Shown in pieces: positions 24,064 through 33,061 of a stretch of 46,694 bases of DNA. The position numbers and the translations under genes were made by a program. The notes below the pieces were generated by a model. It was not told the DNA's origin, searched no databases, and worked only from the letters and a program-made list of their open reading frames with translations. Within the stretch, counting starts at the first letter, position 1, and each line of letters starts with the position of its first letter. The stretch lies in contig CASFOK010000019.1 in the NCBI GenBank assembly GCA_949296475.1, positions 1-46,694 on the forward strand, written 5' to 3'. Origin of the DNA: an uncultured Pseudomonadota bacterium. Its GTDB lineage: Bacteria > Pseudomonadota > Alphaproteobacteria > Rs-D84.

Positions 24064-24807
24064 ATGTGCGAATTTTGTGAACATAATCACACACCAATAA
24101 TGCCCTTGATAGGAGATAAAGCCCCAGACTTTATTGCAAATACAACCAATGGTAATATAAATTTTCCTGCTGATTATTCGGGTAAATGGGTAATTCTTTT
24201 TTCGCATCCCGCAGATTTTACCCCCGTATGCACAACCGAATTTATGACCTTTCAAAGCATGATACAAGATTTTAAAAAATTAAATACGGAAATTATCGGG
24301 TTGTCTATTGGTACTCTGACAGGTCATCTTGCGTGGATACATGCAATTAAGAATATTGAATACAAGGGTTGGCATGACATGAATATAACCTTCCCTATTA
24401 TTGACGACATGAATATGCAGATTGCAAAACAATACGGTATGTTACACCCAAACGCGTCAGACGGAAAAACCGTTCGCGCTGTTTTTATTATTGACCCCAA
24501 CGGTATAATAAGAACGATTTTATATTATCCTTTGACAACCGGCAGAAACTTTGAAGAAATTAAACGTATTTTAATAGCCTTGCAGACAGCCGACGCATTT
24601 CAAATTGCCACGCCGGCCGATTGGTATCCTGGCGATGATGTTGTCGTGCCTGCACCCAGTACAACGGATGATATGATAAGACGTCTAAACAGACGCGATA
24701 AAATGTTAGATGTCAAGGCTTGGTTTTTGACGTTTAAAAAATTGAAAGCAAGTGACATTTATATCAAGTTAACAACCAGACCGAAAAGTATCAAAAAAAA
24801 GAAATAA
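24064..24807 (+). CDS. 1-Cys type (Prx6-like) peroxiredoxin
   Basis: 247 residues. Thioredoxin-fold peroxidase with the peroxidatic motif HPADFTPVCTTEF (C56) and the PAP-type N-terminus LIGDKAPDF. The long C-terminal domain (LYYPLTTGRNFEEI, then TPADWYPGDDVVVPAPST) is the Prx6 arrangement. No resolving cysteine follows C56; the only other cysteines lie in the extreme N-terminal MCEFCEHNH, a CxxC-x3-H cluster not typical of the family. A basic C-terminal tail (about 35 residues) extends the usual length. Strong AAGGAGAG ribosome binding site and a TATAAT box at 24023-24028. Reduces hydrogen peroxide and organic hydroperoxides in the cytoplasm. Confidence 0.92.
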   Translation: MCEFCEHNHTPIMPLIGDKAPDFIANTTNGNINFPADYSGKWVILFSHPADFTPVCTTEFMTFQSMIQDFKKLNTEIIGLSIGTLTGHLAWIHAIKNIEYKGWHDMNITFPIIDDMNMQIAKQYGMLHPNASDGKTVRAVFIIDPNGIIRTILYYPLTTGRNFEEIKRILIALQTADAFQIATPADWYPGDDVVVPAPSTTDDMIRRLNRRDKMLDVKAWFLTFKKLKASDIYIKLTTRPKSIKKKK

Positions 24808-24809
24808 AC

Positions 24810-24837
24810 AAGCGGTGATAATATTCACCGCTTTATT
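24810..24837. terminator. Terminator between peroxiredoxin and the converging ATL gene
   Basis: Stem AAGCGGTGA/TCACCGCTT with loop TAATAT. The plus-strand T tract is weak (TTTATT); A-rich sequence on the left gives T's on the minus strand. Confidence 0.6.
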
Positions 24838-25180
24838 AAAATACCAGCGGTAAATCTCTTATATCAAAGGGCGCATTTTCTGATTCAGGCCGCCATTGAT
24901 AAATTTCCATTTTGACTTTCTTATCTTTATCAAACTTTACGCCTTCGGATTTTAAGGCTTTGTATTGTTGTTCAAAGAAACCCTCGCCGCATAAACTGCC
25001 ATCTTTGAATACAACGCGATGCCACGGCAAGTGCCAACTATTTTTATTATTAGACGCATAACCAACAAAGCGCGCCATGCGTGGGCGACCAATCATTGCT
25101 GCGATTTGTCCAAACGTTGCCACGCGTCCTGCTGGGATTCTGGCAACGATATCGTAAACCTGTTCGTTAAATGTTTTCAT
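24836..25180 (-). CDS. Alkyltransferase-like (ATL) protein, MGMT homolog lacking the active cysteine
   Basis: 114 residues from ATG 25180. The fold matches the C-terminal domain of O6-alkylguanine-DNA alkyltransferase (VYDIVARIPAGRVATFGQIA, ARFVGYASNN) but the acceptor Pro-Cys-His-Arg is PWHRVV. Trp in place of Cys marks ATL proteins, which bind O6-alkylguanine and hand it to nucleotide excision repair without removing the alkyl group. The frame stays open through the tRNA-Ser immediately upstream; the start is set after that tRNA. Only 17 nt separate the tRNA end from the ATG, with no ribosome binding site, so the mRNA is probably produced by tRNA processing or by a very close promoter. Confidence 0.9.
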   Translation of the reverse strand: MKTFNEQVYDIVARIPAGRVATFGQIAAMIGRPRMARFVGYASNNKNSWHLPWHRVVFKDGSLCGEGFFEQQYKALKSEGVKFDKDKKVKMEIYQWRPESENAPFDIRDLPLVF

Positions 25181-25197
25181 TGCTAGATGATATAAAA

Positions 25198-25287
25198 TGG
25201 CGGAGACGAAGGGATTTGAACCCTTGATACAGTTGCCTGTATACACGATTTCGAGTCGCGCGCATTCAACCACTCTGCCACGTCTCC
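25198..25287 (-). tRNA. tRNA-Ser, anticodon CGA, CCA encoded
   Basis: Class II tRNA on the minus strand: acceptor GGAGACG/CGTCTCC, anticodon loop CTCGAAA (CGA, reading UCG), long variable arm (ATACAGGCAACTGTAT), T-loop TTCAAAT, discriminator G, encoded CCA. It leads directly into the ATL gene. Confidence 0.94.
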
Positions 25288-25344
25288 AACGAGGTCAATT
25301 ATACAAATAACTATGTGTTTTGCAAGCGTTTAAAAGTAAGATTG

Positions 25345-26499
25345 CTATACATCAAAATTATAGGCTTTTACAGACTTTACAATTGCGTTAACCAGTTTGT
25401 CTTGGTGCGACGCACTTGTTAATAATTTCTCTTCTGTTGCATTAGATAAATGCCCCAGTTCCAACAATGCGCCCGGAACGGTTGAGCGAAGAACAGCAAA
25501 CGGTGCATGTCTTACGTCCGGCCCCGGTTGTTGCGTTATTTTCATTGATTTAAATTGTTTCGCGCAACCGTTGGCGTATTCAACAGACATCTCTGCAACC
25601 GCGTGTTGTTGTAATGCAGACAAAGCAACGCGAATGTCTTTATCAAATTGCTCAAATCCGCTGACGTCTATCTTGTCCGCTGCGTTTTCTGCGTCGGCAA
25701 GTTTTTGTGCCTCTTCATCAGATGCCTTTTCAGACAGCGTGTATATTGAAAAGCCCTTCATAGAACGGCTGGGGTTTGCGTTCGCGTGTAAAGATAAAAA
25801 TAAATCTGCGTGTTTCTTTTCGCCAATCTCTGCACGTTGCGCCAATTTTAAATAAGTATCGCCACTACGTGTTAAATATGTTTTAAAACCCGCATCGTCT
25901 AACTTTGTTTTTAGTTTTTTCGCAATCGCTAATACAACCGTTTTTTCTTTGGTGCCATTTTTCCCAATACAACCAGGGTCCTTGCCACCATGACCGGCGT
26001 CTATCACAATCGTATATTTTTCTGTTGGAACTGACTGCTTTTGTTGTTGGGTATTCGTCTTGGCAACGGCACCAGGTTGACCTGCGATAAAATCAATCAC
26101 CAATCTATAATCGTTATCGCCGTTGGGCGACAATATCATAATCTGCCCCTTTGGAATTTCATTTATGGGCTTGGATAAATTTGCGATAATCTGTAATTTA
26201 TCCCCAACCTGTGCCTGTGTAATTGATTTTACCAAAGTCCCCGATACTAATGTTGGCGCCAAAGACGCATTAGCAGACGTATTTGATAACGTTACAATTA
26301 ATTGGTTGGCAGGATAAGATAATGAATAAGACGGTCTTTGAGATGTTTCTATGACCAAACGCGTTTTATTTCCAGGTTGTAATCCTGTTCTGACCGTGCG
26401 TAAAGAATTTCGTGCCGCAAACGCCATTTTTGGCATTAATGCAATTGCCAACGTGCAAAAACCGGCAACTTGTAAAATGGTTCTTCTTGAAACTTTCAT
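25345..26499 (-). CDS. amiC: N-acetylmuramoyl-L-alanine amidase with AMIN domain (AmiC-like)
   Basis: 384 residues. N-terminal signal with a twin-arginine-like SRRTILQ (4-10) and an AFA-A cleavage region near 29, as in Tat-exported AmiC. An AMIN domain (about 33-138) targets the septum or peptidoglycan, a Gln-rich linker follows, and an Amidase_3 zinc domain starts at about 163. Visible zinc/catalytic residues: H170 in IDAGHGG, E185, H238 in SLHANA, E347 in LLELGHLSN. It cleaves the amide between MurNAc and the stem peptide during cell separation. Monocistronic on the minus strand. Confidence 0.95.
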   Translation of the reverse strand: MKVSRRTILQVAGFCTLAIALMPKMAFAARNSLRTVRTGLQPGNKTRLVIETSQRPSYSLSYPANQLIVTLSNTSANASLAPTLVSGTLVKSITQAQVGDKLQIIANLSKPINEIPKGQIMILSPNGDNDYRLVIDFIAGQPGAVAKTNTQQQKQSVPTEKYTIVIDAGHGGKDPGCIGKNGTKEKTVVLAIAKKLKTKLDDAGFKTYLTRSGDTYLKLAQRAEIGEKKHADLFLSLHANANPSRSMKGFSIYTLSEKASDEEAQKLADAENAADKIDVSGFEQFDKDIRVALSALQQHAVAEMSVEYANGCAKQFKSMKITQQPGPDVRHAPFAVLRSTVPGALLELGHLSNATEEKLLTSASHQDKLVNAIVKSVKAYNFDV

Positions 26500-26560
26500 T
26501 GTGAATGAATTATATCAAATTTTACATATATGTTCAAGTGTATAACAGGAAAAAGTTCTA

Positions 26561-26587
26561 TAAAAAAAACACCCAAACGGGTGTTCT
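26561..26587 (-). terminator. Terminator after the secreted 415-residue protein gene
   Basis: Minus strand AACACCC/GGGTGTT with loop GTTT and eight T's, directly after the stop codon. Confidence 0.9.
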
Positions 26588-26588
26588 T

Positions 26589-27836
26589 TTATTTGCTGAT
26601 ACAGTTCGCAAACGATTGTGCCACAAACGATGTTTCTATACTACTTAGCGTTGAAACAGGTATGATGAAACACCTTGAACTGTCACGAATAATAAAGACC
26701 TTGGTGCCACGTTTATATGCCGTTTGCATATCATCCATTTGCGCGCTGGTTAAGAAAGCGTTTTGCGTTGTTGCCGGATTGGTTAAACCTGCCTGAACAA
26801 CCTGGAACGCTGTGTTATAGTCGTTTATTTCAGACAAAGACGTAACTTCCATATAAACACTCCAGTTTTCATATGGATTTTCTGTTGTTTTCGTTGCGGT
26901 TGGGAATGCCACGCCTGTTGCCACAGCCGCCACAGTTTGTAACGTTGTTGGTTCAGATGAACTTGAAGTTGGGTGCGATACGGTGTTTAGTTGGAAATTG
27001 TCACCACAAGCAGTGTTCATTCTGTTTACATAACCGGCAACAACCGCGTCAACAGCAGCCTGCCAATCTTCGCCTTTTTTATTCAGGTCCAGATTTACAA
27101 TTTTTTCCGCCCAGCCCCAAATGCTTGCGCCAACGTTGCCGGCATTCGCAAAGCGCGTAACCATTTCCGCAGATCCGCCTGGTACGCCTGCCCCGCAAGC
27201 ATCTGTTAATTGTGACGTTAACATACTGCTGGTTTCATTGCCATAAGCCAGCGCGACAGATTGACACGCCAACGCCGCCTCTAATTCTTGACGACGTTGT
27301 ATGCATAAGTCAGAACGAGATTTTGATAGTTTGTCCGCCATGTTCGCCATAGATAAATAAGACATAACTTCTTGTTGAACATACGGCAAACATAACCTTG
27401 CCACAGTATTCATTCCGCCCGAACCCGTTCTGGTATTAACGTTGTATTGTGGTAACAATACGGTTGTATCTTTTTGAATACACAGTAAAGCATAGTTATA
27501 TAGTTCATTTTCTGTTATATATTGGCATCTGCCAGAAGTCTGACCTGGTAAAACTGTGACGTCACCGCAATATTCTGATAAGCAATTGTAAATTCTTTCG
27601 CGGCACGCTGAATCAACATCCGGTTGCGTAACCATATAATAAGTATTGCGTTGATTCTGAACATAGGCGTTCGCCAGCCCTTGATTACCACGAAGTCCGT
27701 TTGTCGTTGTGGGCGTGGTTACAGAAACATTTCTTGATAAATCAGATGCACCAACAGTACCGGCAGAAACGGCCATGGCATCTGCTGCGCCAAAACTTAT
27801 TAATAATAAACTTGCCAGAAAAGCGGTATTTTTCAT
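26589..27836 (-). CDS. Secreted Cys-containing protein, unknown function
   Basis: 415 residues. Signal peptide MKNTAFLASLLLISFGAADA with AMA cleavage near 22, then a low-complexity Thr/Ser/Asn segment and a Cys-containing domain (CRERIYNCLSEYC, GRCQYITENELYNYALLC). The C-terminal region contains a possible long helix (SAQMDDMQTAYKRGTK) and ends SRCFIIPVS...NCISK. Cysteine pairs suggest disulfides outside the cytoplasm. I do not recognise a domain. Ribosome binding site GAGAGGA, own terminator; divergent from prfB. Confidence 0.75.
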   Translation of the reverse strand: MKNTAFLASLLLISFGAADAMAVSAGTVGASDLSRNVSVTTPTTTNGLRGNQGLANAYVQNQRNTYYMVTQPDVDSACRERIYNCLSEYCGDVTVLPGQTSGRCQYITENELYNYALLCIQKDTTVLLPQYNVNTRTGSGGMNTVARLCLPYVQQEVMSYLSMANMADKLSKSRSDLCIQRRQELEAALACQSVALAYGNETSSMLTSQLTDACGAGVPGGSAEMVTRFANAGNVGASIWGWAEKIVNLDLNKKGEDWQAAVDAVVAGYVNRMNTACGDNFQLNTVSHPTSSSSEPTTLQTVAAVATGVAFPTATKTTENPYENWSVYMEVTSLSEINDYNTAFQVVQAGLTNPATTQNAFLTSAQMDDMQTAYKRGTKVFIIRDSSRCFIIPVSTLSSIETSFVAQSFANCISK

Positions 27837-27927
27837 TACAAATCCTCTCTCGTTAACGAAATTTTATCATATTATAACAAAAAAGGCAAACATTCATTTA
27901 TCAAAATTGTTTGTTAGGATTAAAGTA

Positions 27928-27956
27928 TTGATTTAAAAAAATTAAATTGTTATTAT
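27928..27956 (+). promoter_or_regulatory. prfB promoter, leaderless arrangement
   Basis: TTGATT (27928-27933), exactly 17 nt, TATTAT (27951-27956), then eight nt to the ATG at 27965. No ribosome binding site lies between. Confidence 0.6.
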
Positions 27957-27964
27957 GCCGAATA

Positions 27965-29042
27965 ATGATTATGCCTAATGAACTTTTAACTCAAATTTCA
28001 GACGACATTTCTGCCGTCAGGGGGTTTCTTTGACCCAGAAAAACTTCAGACGGAAATTTCTGATTTAAAAATCAAAACATCTGATCCAGATTTGTGGAAT
28101 AACCCCGAAAACGCAAGGGTTTTGTTGCAAAAACAGTCTGGCTTGGAAAAATCTTTAACAGAACTAAGGAATCTAGAAACAGGATATACAAATCTACAAG
28201 AATTATATTCTATGGCACCTGATGATTCGGACGTAATAAACGCAATTGAAAAATTGGCGGATCAAGCGCACAAGGCAAAATTTATAACGCTGTTCCGGGA
28301 ACCTGCAGACAACAACGGTGCCTTTCTTTTTATCCAAGCCGGCGCTGGGGGGACCGAGGCGCAAGATTGGGCGCAAATGTTGTCTAGGATGTATGCCAGA
28401 TGGGCAGAAAGACACGGATTTACGTGTGACGTCATAGAAGAACACGAAGGTGATACAGCCGGCATAAAAAACATAACTTACAGAATTACTGGTGAACGCG
28501 CATACGGATGGCTTAAGAACGAAATAGGCGTTCATAGACTGGTCAGGATATCGCCTTTTAACGCCAACGGCAAACGGCAAACAAGTTTTGCTTCCGTTGA
28601 CGTGTGGCCCGATATAGACGACTCTATACAGATAGAGATAAACGATAAAGACTTGCGCATAGATACATATCGTTCGTCTGGCGCCGGTGGGCAACATGTT
28701 AATAAAACCGACAGTGCGGTACGTATAACTCATCTGCCTACGAATACAGTTGTTACTTGCCAGAACGAGCGCAGCCAAATCCAAAACAAAGAAATGGCAA
28801 TGAAAATGTTGCGCAGTAAATTATACGAGTTAGAATTACAAAAACGGGCCGAGGCAGAAAACGCGCTATTGGCTACGCAAAAAAAGATTGAATGGGGCAG
28901 TCAAATACGTAATTATGTACTGTACCCGTATCAATTAGTAAAAGATGTTCGGACAGGGGTAGAGAAAACAGATTCAGAAGCTGTTTTGGATGGAGACTTG
29001 GACGACTTTATGATTGCATCATTGCAACGCAATGAAAGATAA
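27965..29042 (+). CDS. prfB: Peptide chain release factor 2 (programmed +1 frameshift)
   Basis: About 358 residues after frameshifting. The first 22 codons (ATG 27965, alternative ATG 27971) end in CTT TGA at 28028-28033; the frame then continues from GAC at 28032. The site AGGGGGTTTCTTTGAC closely copies the E. coli autoregulatory frameshift (internal Shine-Dalgarno, CUU slip codon, UGA read by RF2 itself). RF2 terminates at UGA and UAA. The anticodon-like SPF (ISPFNANGK) and catalytic GGQ (SSGAGGQHVNK) are visible. An ORF caller would truncate it to a TTG at 28092. Twelve bases before the next gene. Confidence 0.96.
28019..28034 (+). promoter_or_regulatory. RF2 programmed +1 frameshift site
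   Basis: AGGGGG internal Shine-Dalgarno-like tract three bases before CTT, then in-frame TGA followed by C. When RF2 is scarce the ribosome slips from CUU to UUU and continues into the main frame. Confidence 0.95.
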
Positions 29043-29053
29043 AGGAGACAAAA

Positions 29054-29821
29054 ATGAACGCCCCGACATTTCATAAGTGTTATAATATTCTAAGAAATTC
29101 TATATACGACGTTTCGGATATACAGGTGCCTTATATGCAGGGAACTTCAAATAAAGTATTTATTGTTAGAACCTCTAATAACGATTATGTTTGCAAGTTC
29201 AACGAAACAGAAAACTTACATAAAGACATGGCGATTAACCGTTTATATCATAAATATGGTATACATATGCCGGACTTGCAGTTAAAATCTGCCGCAGGAC
29301 ATTTGTTTGAGATTTATAATTTTATACCGGGCAGAACGATGTTTGAACATTTGATGGACAGTATATCAACAGAAAATATTCAAAAAATCTATGCAAATCT
29401 TATCGCGCAATTTATAAAAATGTCAAACATTTCCAAAAAAGAAATAATACAAATATGTGCTTCGCATAAAAACATTATTCATATCGGTTACAAAGATAAC
29501 GATGTAAGTTTATCGGATTTTCTGACAGATGGGATATATCATTGCGATATGACGCCGAAAAACATAATTTTGAACGATGCGGGCGAGTTTGTGTCATTGA
29601 TAGATTATTCAAAAATATCTTTTGTTGATAAACATTATGCGTTCAGCAGAATGGCATTACCATATCACAAAATGGGGTTTGATATAGAAGACCTTATAAA
29701 CACGCATAACAATAACACGGACAAACAATTAAAAGCAGATAAGATTTATACAACATTAAACAAAATGTGCCAACGTGACGAGTTCGTTCTGCCAAAATTT
29801 AGACATATAAACACAAGATAA
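29054..29821 (+). CDS. Aminoglycoside/choline phosphotransferase-like kinase-fold protein
   Basis: 255 residues. The kinase-like fold is shown by the ATP-binding region (QGTSNKVFIVRT, then YVCKFN with a putative ATP Lys at 48), EIYNFIPGRTM as hinge, catalytic HCDMTPKN (H163, D165, N170) and SLIDY (D184) in place of DFG. Such enzymes phosphorylate small hydroxylated molecules (choline, homoserine, sugars, aminoglycosides); the substrate cannot be told. Ribosome binding site AAAGGAGAC, twelve bases after prfB, so probably co-transcribed with it. Resistance function should not be assumed. Confidence 0.8.
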   Translation: MNAPTFHKCYNILRNSIYDVSDIQVPYMQGTSNKVFIVRTSNNDYVCKFNETENLHKDMAINRLYHKYGIHMPDLQLKSAAGHLFEIYNFIPGRTMFEHLMDSISTENIQKIYANLIAQFIKMSNISKKEIIQICASHKNIIHIGYKDNDVSLSDFLTDGIYHCDMTPKNIILNDAGEFVSLIDYSKISFVDKHYAFSRMALPYHKMGFDIEDLINTHNNNTDKQLKADKIYTTLNKMCQRDEFVLPKFRHINTR

Positions 29822-29886
29822 TGACACATAAGACGGAAATCAAAACCTTGCTTTTTGTGGCGTGGTATTTATAATAATAAAGACTT

Positions 29887-29963
29887 GCACCCGTGGCTTA
29901 ACTGGATAAAGCGTTGCCCTCCGAAGGCAAAGATTGCGCGTTCGAATCGCGCCGGGTGCGCCA
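29887..29963 (+). tRNA. tRNA-Arg, anticodon CCG, CCA encoded
   Basis: Acceptor GCACCCG/CGGGTGC, anticodon stem TTGCC/GGCAA around loop CTCCGAA (CCG, reading CGG), T-loop TTCGAAT, discriminator G and encoded CCA. Confidence 0.94.
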
Positions 29964-29984
29964 GTTTTACAAGGAGTTTTTTAT

Positions 29985-30428
29985 ATGCGCTATGTATTTC
30001 CTTTGATTCTTTTATTATCCGCCTGTAACAGTATTTATGTAAAGCCCAACAGCCTACAAGTTGGCACAACTGTTTATGCTGACCGCGGTGGATACTCTAT
30101 GAAACGTAGCGTTAAACAAGAACTTGAAAAGCGCGGTTATAATGTTTTGGTAGGAAAAGCAAAATCCGTTAATGATTTCGGAGAAGACGACATTCAATTA
30201 GATACTTCTTACGTTCCTAGCAACGCTAAATACATAGTAAAAGTAAAAGAACGTTCAGAAAGACTTGCGCCAGTTTGGTGCGCGTTTAATGGTTTTTGGT
30301 GGTGGAACTTTAACGTTTCTATCGCCGACCAAGATACAGGTGAAGAATTAATGACTTGGCGGGGTCGCGGTTGCCAAAATAGTTCGCTTAGAAAGTTAAA
30401 TAGCATTTTGGATAAAATGGAAAAATAA
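29985..30428 (+). CDS. Lipoprotein of unknown function
   Basis: 147 residues. Start set at ATG 29985 with AAGGAG nine nt upstream; the longer frame runs through the tRNA. MRYVFPLILLLSACNS is a lipoprotein signal with lipobox LSAC (Cys lipidated, outer-membrane-type Asn at +2). The mature part has TTVYADRGGYSMKRSVKQEL, AKYIVKVKERS and a Trp-rich strand GFWWWNFNVSI, then EELMTWRGRGC. It resembles small assembly-type lipoproteins that recognise a partner, but I cannot name the family. Confidence 0.75.
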   Translation: MRYVFPLILLLSACNSIYVKPNSLQVGTTVYADRGGYSMKRSVKQELEKRGYNVLVGKAKSVNDFGEDDIQLDTSYVPSNAKYIVKVKERSERLAPVWCAFNGFWWWNFNVSIADQDTGEELMTWRGRGCQNSSLRKLNSILDKMEK

Positions 30429-30454
30429 ACAGGTGGCACAATAAAGCCACCTGT
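30429..30454. terminator. Possible terminator hairpin between converging genes
   Basis: Perfect 9-bp stem ACAGGTGGC/GCCACCTGT with an 8-nt loop in the gap between the lipoprotein gene and the converging barrel gene. No proper T tract follows directly (AATACTTTTG). Confidence 0.5.
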
Positions 30455-30474
30455 AATACTTTTGTTTGTTTTAT

Positions 30475-31170
30475 TTAAAACTTATATCGCAAAGACAATA
30501 TAAATTCATGAAATGGTTGATAATCTAATTCTACGTCTGTTTCCGTCGTAGCAGTTCTGGCAATTTCATGCGATATATCGTCTGGCATGCCAACGAATCT
30601 GTATTTTAAATCTATCATCCAATTATCAGTAACAGCATAAGACACACCGGCCATTATATTATACATAAATCCTAACTCTGAAAACTTTATATCCAGCGAT
30701 TGTGCCGCGTCAGACCGAACGTTTAATTTGAAGTCTGTATACCCCAGACCAAAACCAAGTCCAACGTACGGAGTAAAACCTGTGCCGGTGGCAAAATCAT
30801 AATACATGTTTGCCATCATCTGATAAAAATTGTTTCTTTTCCAATCAAATTCAGAGTCTACATACGCGTCCCTGCCCTTAGAATCTGCGTGTAAATACTT
30901 ATAAGAAAAAGAAAGTTCAGCGCGAACGTTTGTATAAAAATTGGCACCATAACCGATATTAAGACCAAACTCATCATACTTGTCTTTTGATAGTTTTATT
31001 ACGGTATCAATGTCTGTTAGTTCGTTATCTGTTTTTATATGTTGTTTCGTTTCACCGAAACCGTATAAACCACCAACAGAAACGTATTGATTTTTCCAAT
31101 ATAAATCTGACGCATATGAATTACTACAAAGTAAAACCATGGCGCCACCTAAAAACATTATTTTTTTCAT
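30475..31170 (-). CDS. Outer-membrane beta-barrel protein
   Basis: 231 residues. Signal peptide MKKIMFLGGAMVLLCSNSYA, then alternating amphipathic strands (YVSVGGLYGFGE, FGLNIGYGANFY, RAELSFSYKYL, YVGLGFGLGYTDF, WMIDLKYRFVGM) and a final FILSLRYKF with terminal phenylalanine, the BAM recognition signal. About eight strands, in the style of OmpA-barrel/OmpW/porin-family small proteins of alphaproteobacteria. Substrate or function unknown. Strong ribosome binding site GGGAGAG. Confidence 0.85.
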   Translation of the reverse strand: MKKIMFLGGAMVLLCSNSYASDLYWKNQYVSVGGLYGFGETKQHIKTDNELTDIDTVIKLSKDKYDEFGLNIGYGANFYTNVRAELSFSYKYLHADSKGRDAYVDSEFDWKRNNFYQMMANMYYDFATGTGFTPYVGLGFGLGYTDFKLNVRSDAAQSLDIKFSELGFMYNIMAGVSYAVTDNWMIDLKYRFVGMPDDISHEIARTATTETDVELDYQPFHEFILSLRYKF

Positions 31171-31222
31171 TTTTTTCTCTCCCTTGTTTCACCTGCCCTA
31201 AAATTATAAACATAATCTGATA

Positions 31223-31252
31223 TAAAAAAAGCGGAGAAAATTCCCCGCTTCG
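31223..31252 (-). terminator. Terminator after rubrerythrin gene
   Basis: Minus strand GAAGCGGGGAA...TCCGCTT with T tract TTTTTTT; one bulge in the stem. Confidence 0.8.
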
Positions 31253-31270
31253 TATAAGGCTACATATACC

Positions 31271-31900
31271 TTATTCTTCAATGTTAGAATATTCGCAGAA
31301 ACCTTCGTTTGTATCACAGCGTGATATAGTTCCTTCGCTGATGAAATATCCCTGTGGATGCAAGCATGCAGGGCATACTTTTGGCGCTTCTGTACCAATG
31401 TGCCACATACCACAATTTGTGCAACGCCACATAACGATTTTATCTTGTTTGAATAAAGTACCGTTTTCAATCGCGTCTATTAACGCGCGGAAACGAGATT
31501 CGTGATAGCGTTCCGCATAACCAATATTCTTTAAAATAGAAGCAATTGCATCAAAACCTTCTTGCGCAGCAATCTGAGCAAATTTCGGATACATAACTGT
31601 GTTTTCTTCGTGTTCACCGTATGCCGCTGCTTGTAAATTTTCCAAAGTAGTACCGATTTTACCAGCCGGATAAGAAGCGGTTATTTCTAAATCGCCGCCT
31701 TCCAAAAACTTGAACAAACGAGATGCGTGTTCGCGTTCTTGTTCTGCTGTTTCTAAAAAGATTTTAGAAATCGCTTGGTAACCTTCGTCTTTCGCTTTGG
31801 ATGCAAAAAAACTGTAGCGATTACGAGCCTGAGATTCCCCGGCAAAAGCGATTAACAAATTCTTTTCGGTTTGGGTACCTTTTAATGATACTGTTGCCAT
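31271..31900 (-). CDS. Rubrerythrin
   Basis: 209 residues. Four-helix diiron domain with FAGESQARNRY, ETAEQEREHAS and NIGYAERYHESRF supplying carboxylate/His ligands, then a rubredoxin-like iron centre (CTNCGMWHIG, CPACLHP). Rubrerythrins reduce hydrogen peroxide in anaerobes and microaerophiles. A short Cys-containing tail (ISRCDTNEGFCEY) follows. AAGGAG ribosome binding site. Located after obg on the same strand with its own promoter. Confidence 0.94.
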   Translation of the reverse strand: MATVSLKGTQTEKNLLIAFAGESQARNRYSFFASKAKDEGYQAISKIFLETAEQEREHASRLFKFLEGGDLEITASYPAGKIGTTLENLQAAAYGEHEENTVMYPKFAQIAAQEGFDAIASILKNIGYAERYHESRFRALIDAIENGTLFKQDKIVMWRCTNCGMWHIGTEAPKVCPACLHPQGYFISEGTISRCDTNEGFCEYSNIEE

Positions 31901-31944
31901 TATGTTTTCTCCTTTATATGTCTGATTGTTAATTTATGGTCTGA

Positions 31945-31973
31945 ATGTTATCAAAAAACATTTTAAAAAGCAA
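31945..31973 (-). promoter_or_regulatory. Possible rubrerythrin promoter
   Basis: Minus strand TTGCTT (31973-31968), 17-nt spacer, TAACAT (31950-31945), about 45 nt before the rubrerythrin ATG, which has a ribosome binding site. Confidence 0.4.
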
Positions 31974-31988
31974 TTTTATTATGCGCAA

Positions 31989-33017
<1,029 letters not shown>

Positions 33018-33025
33018 TTAAAAAC

Positions 33026-33055
33026 TTGCAATTTCCACCTTAAATATTATATAAT
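33026..33055 (+). promoter_or_regulatory. tmRNA promoter
   Basis: TTGCAA (33026-33031), 18-nt spacer, consensus TATAAT (33050-33055), with a predicted start near 33062, just before the tmRNA acceptor piece. Confidence 0.7.
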
Positions 33056-33061
33056 TAGTGC

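Noticed and set aside
25181-25273. N-terminal extension of the ATL protein
   Set aside because: This stretch is mostly tRNA-Ser(CGA).
29054-29821. Aminoglycoside resistance gene
   Set aside because: Only the general kinase fold is visible; a resistance role would need specific similarity that I cannot show.
29934-29984. N-terminal extension of the lipoprotein
   Set aside because: Overlaps tRNA-Arg; the start at 29985 has AAGGAG and a lipobox.
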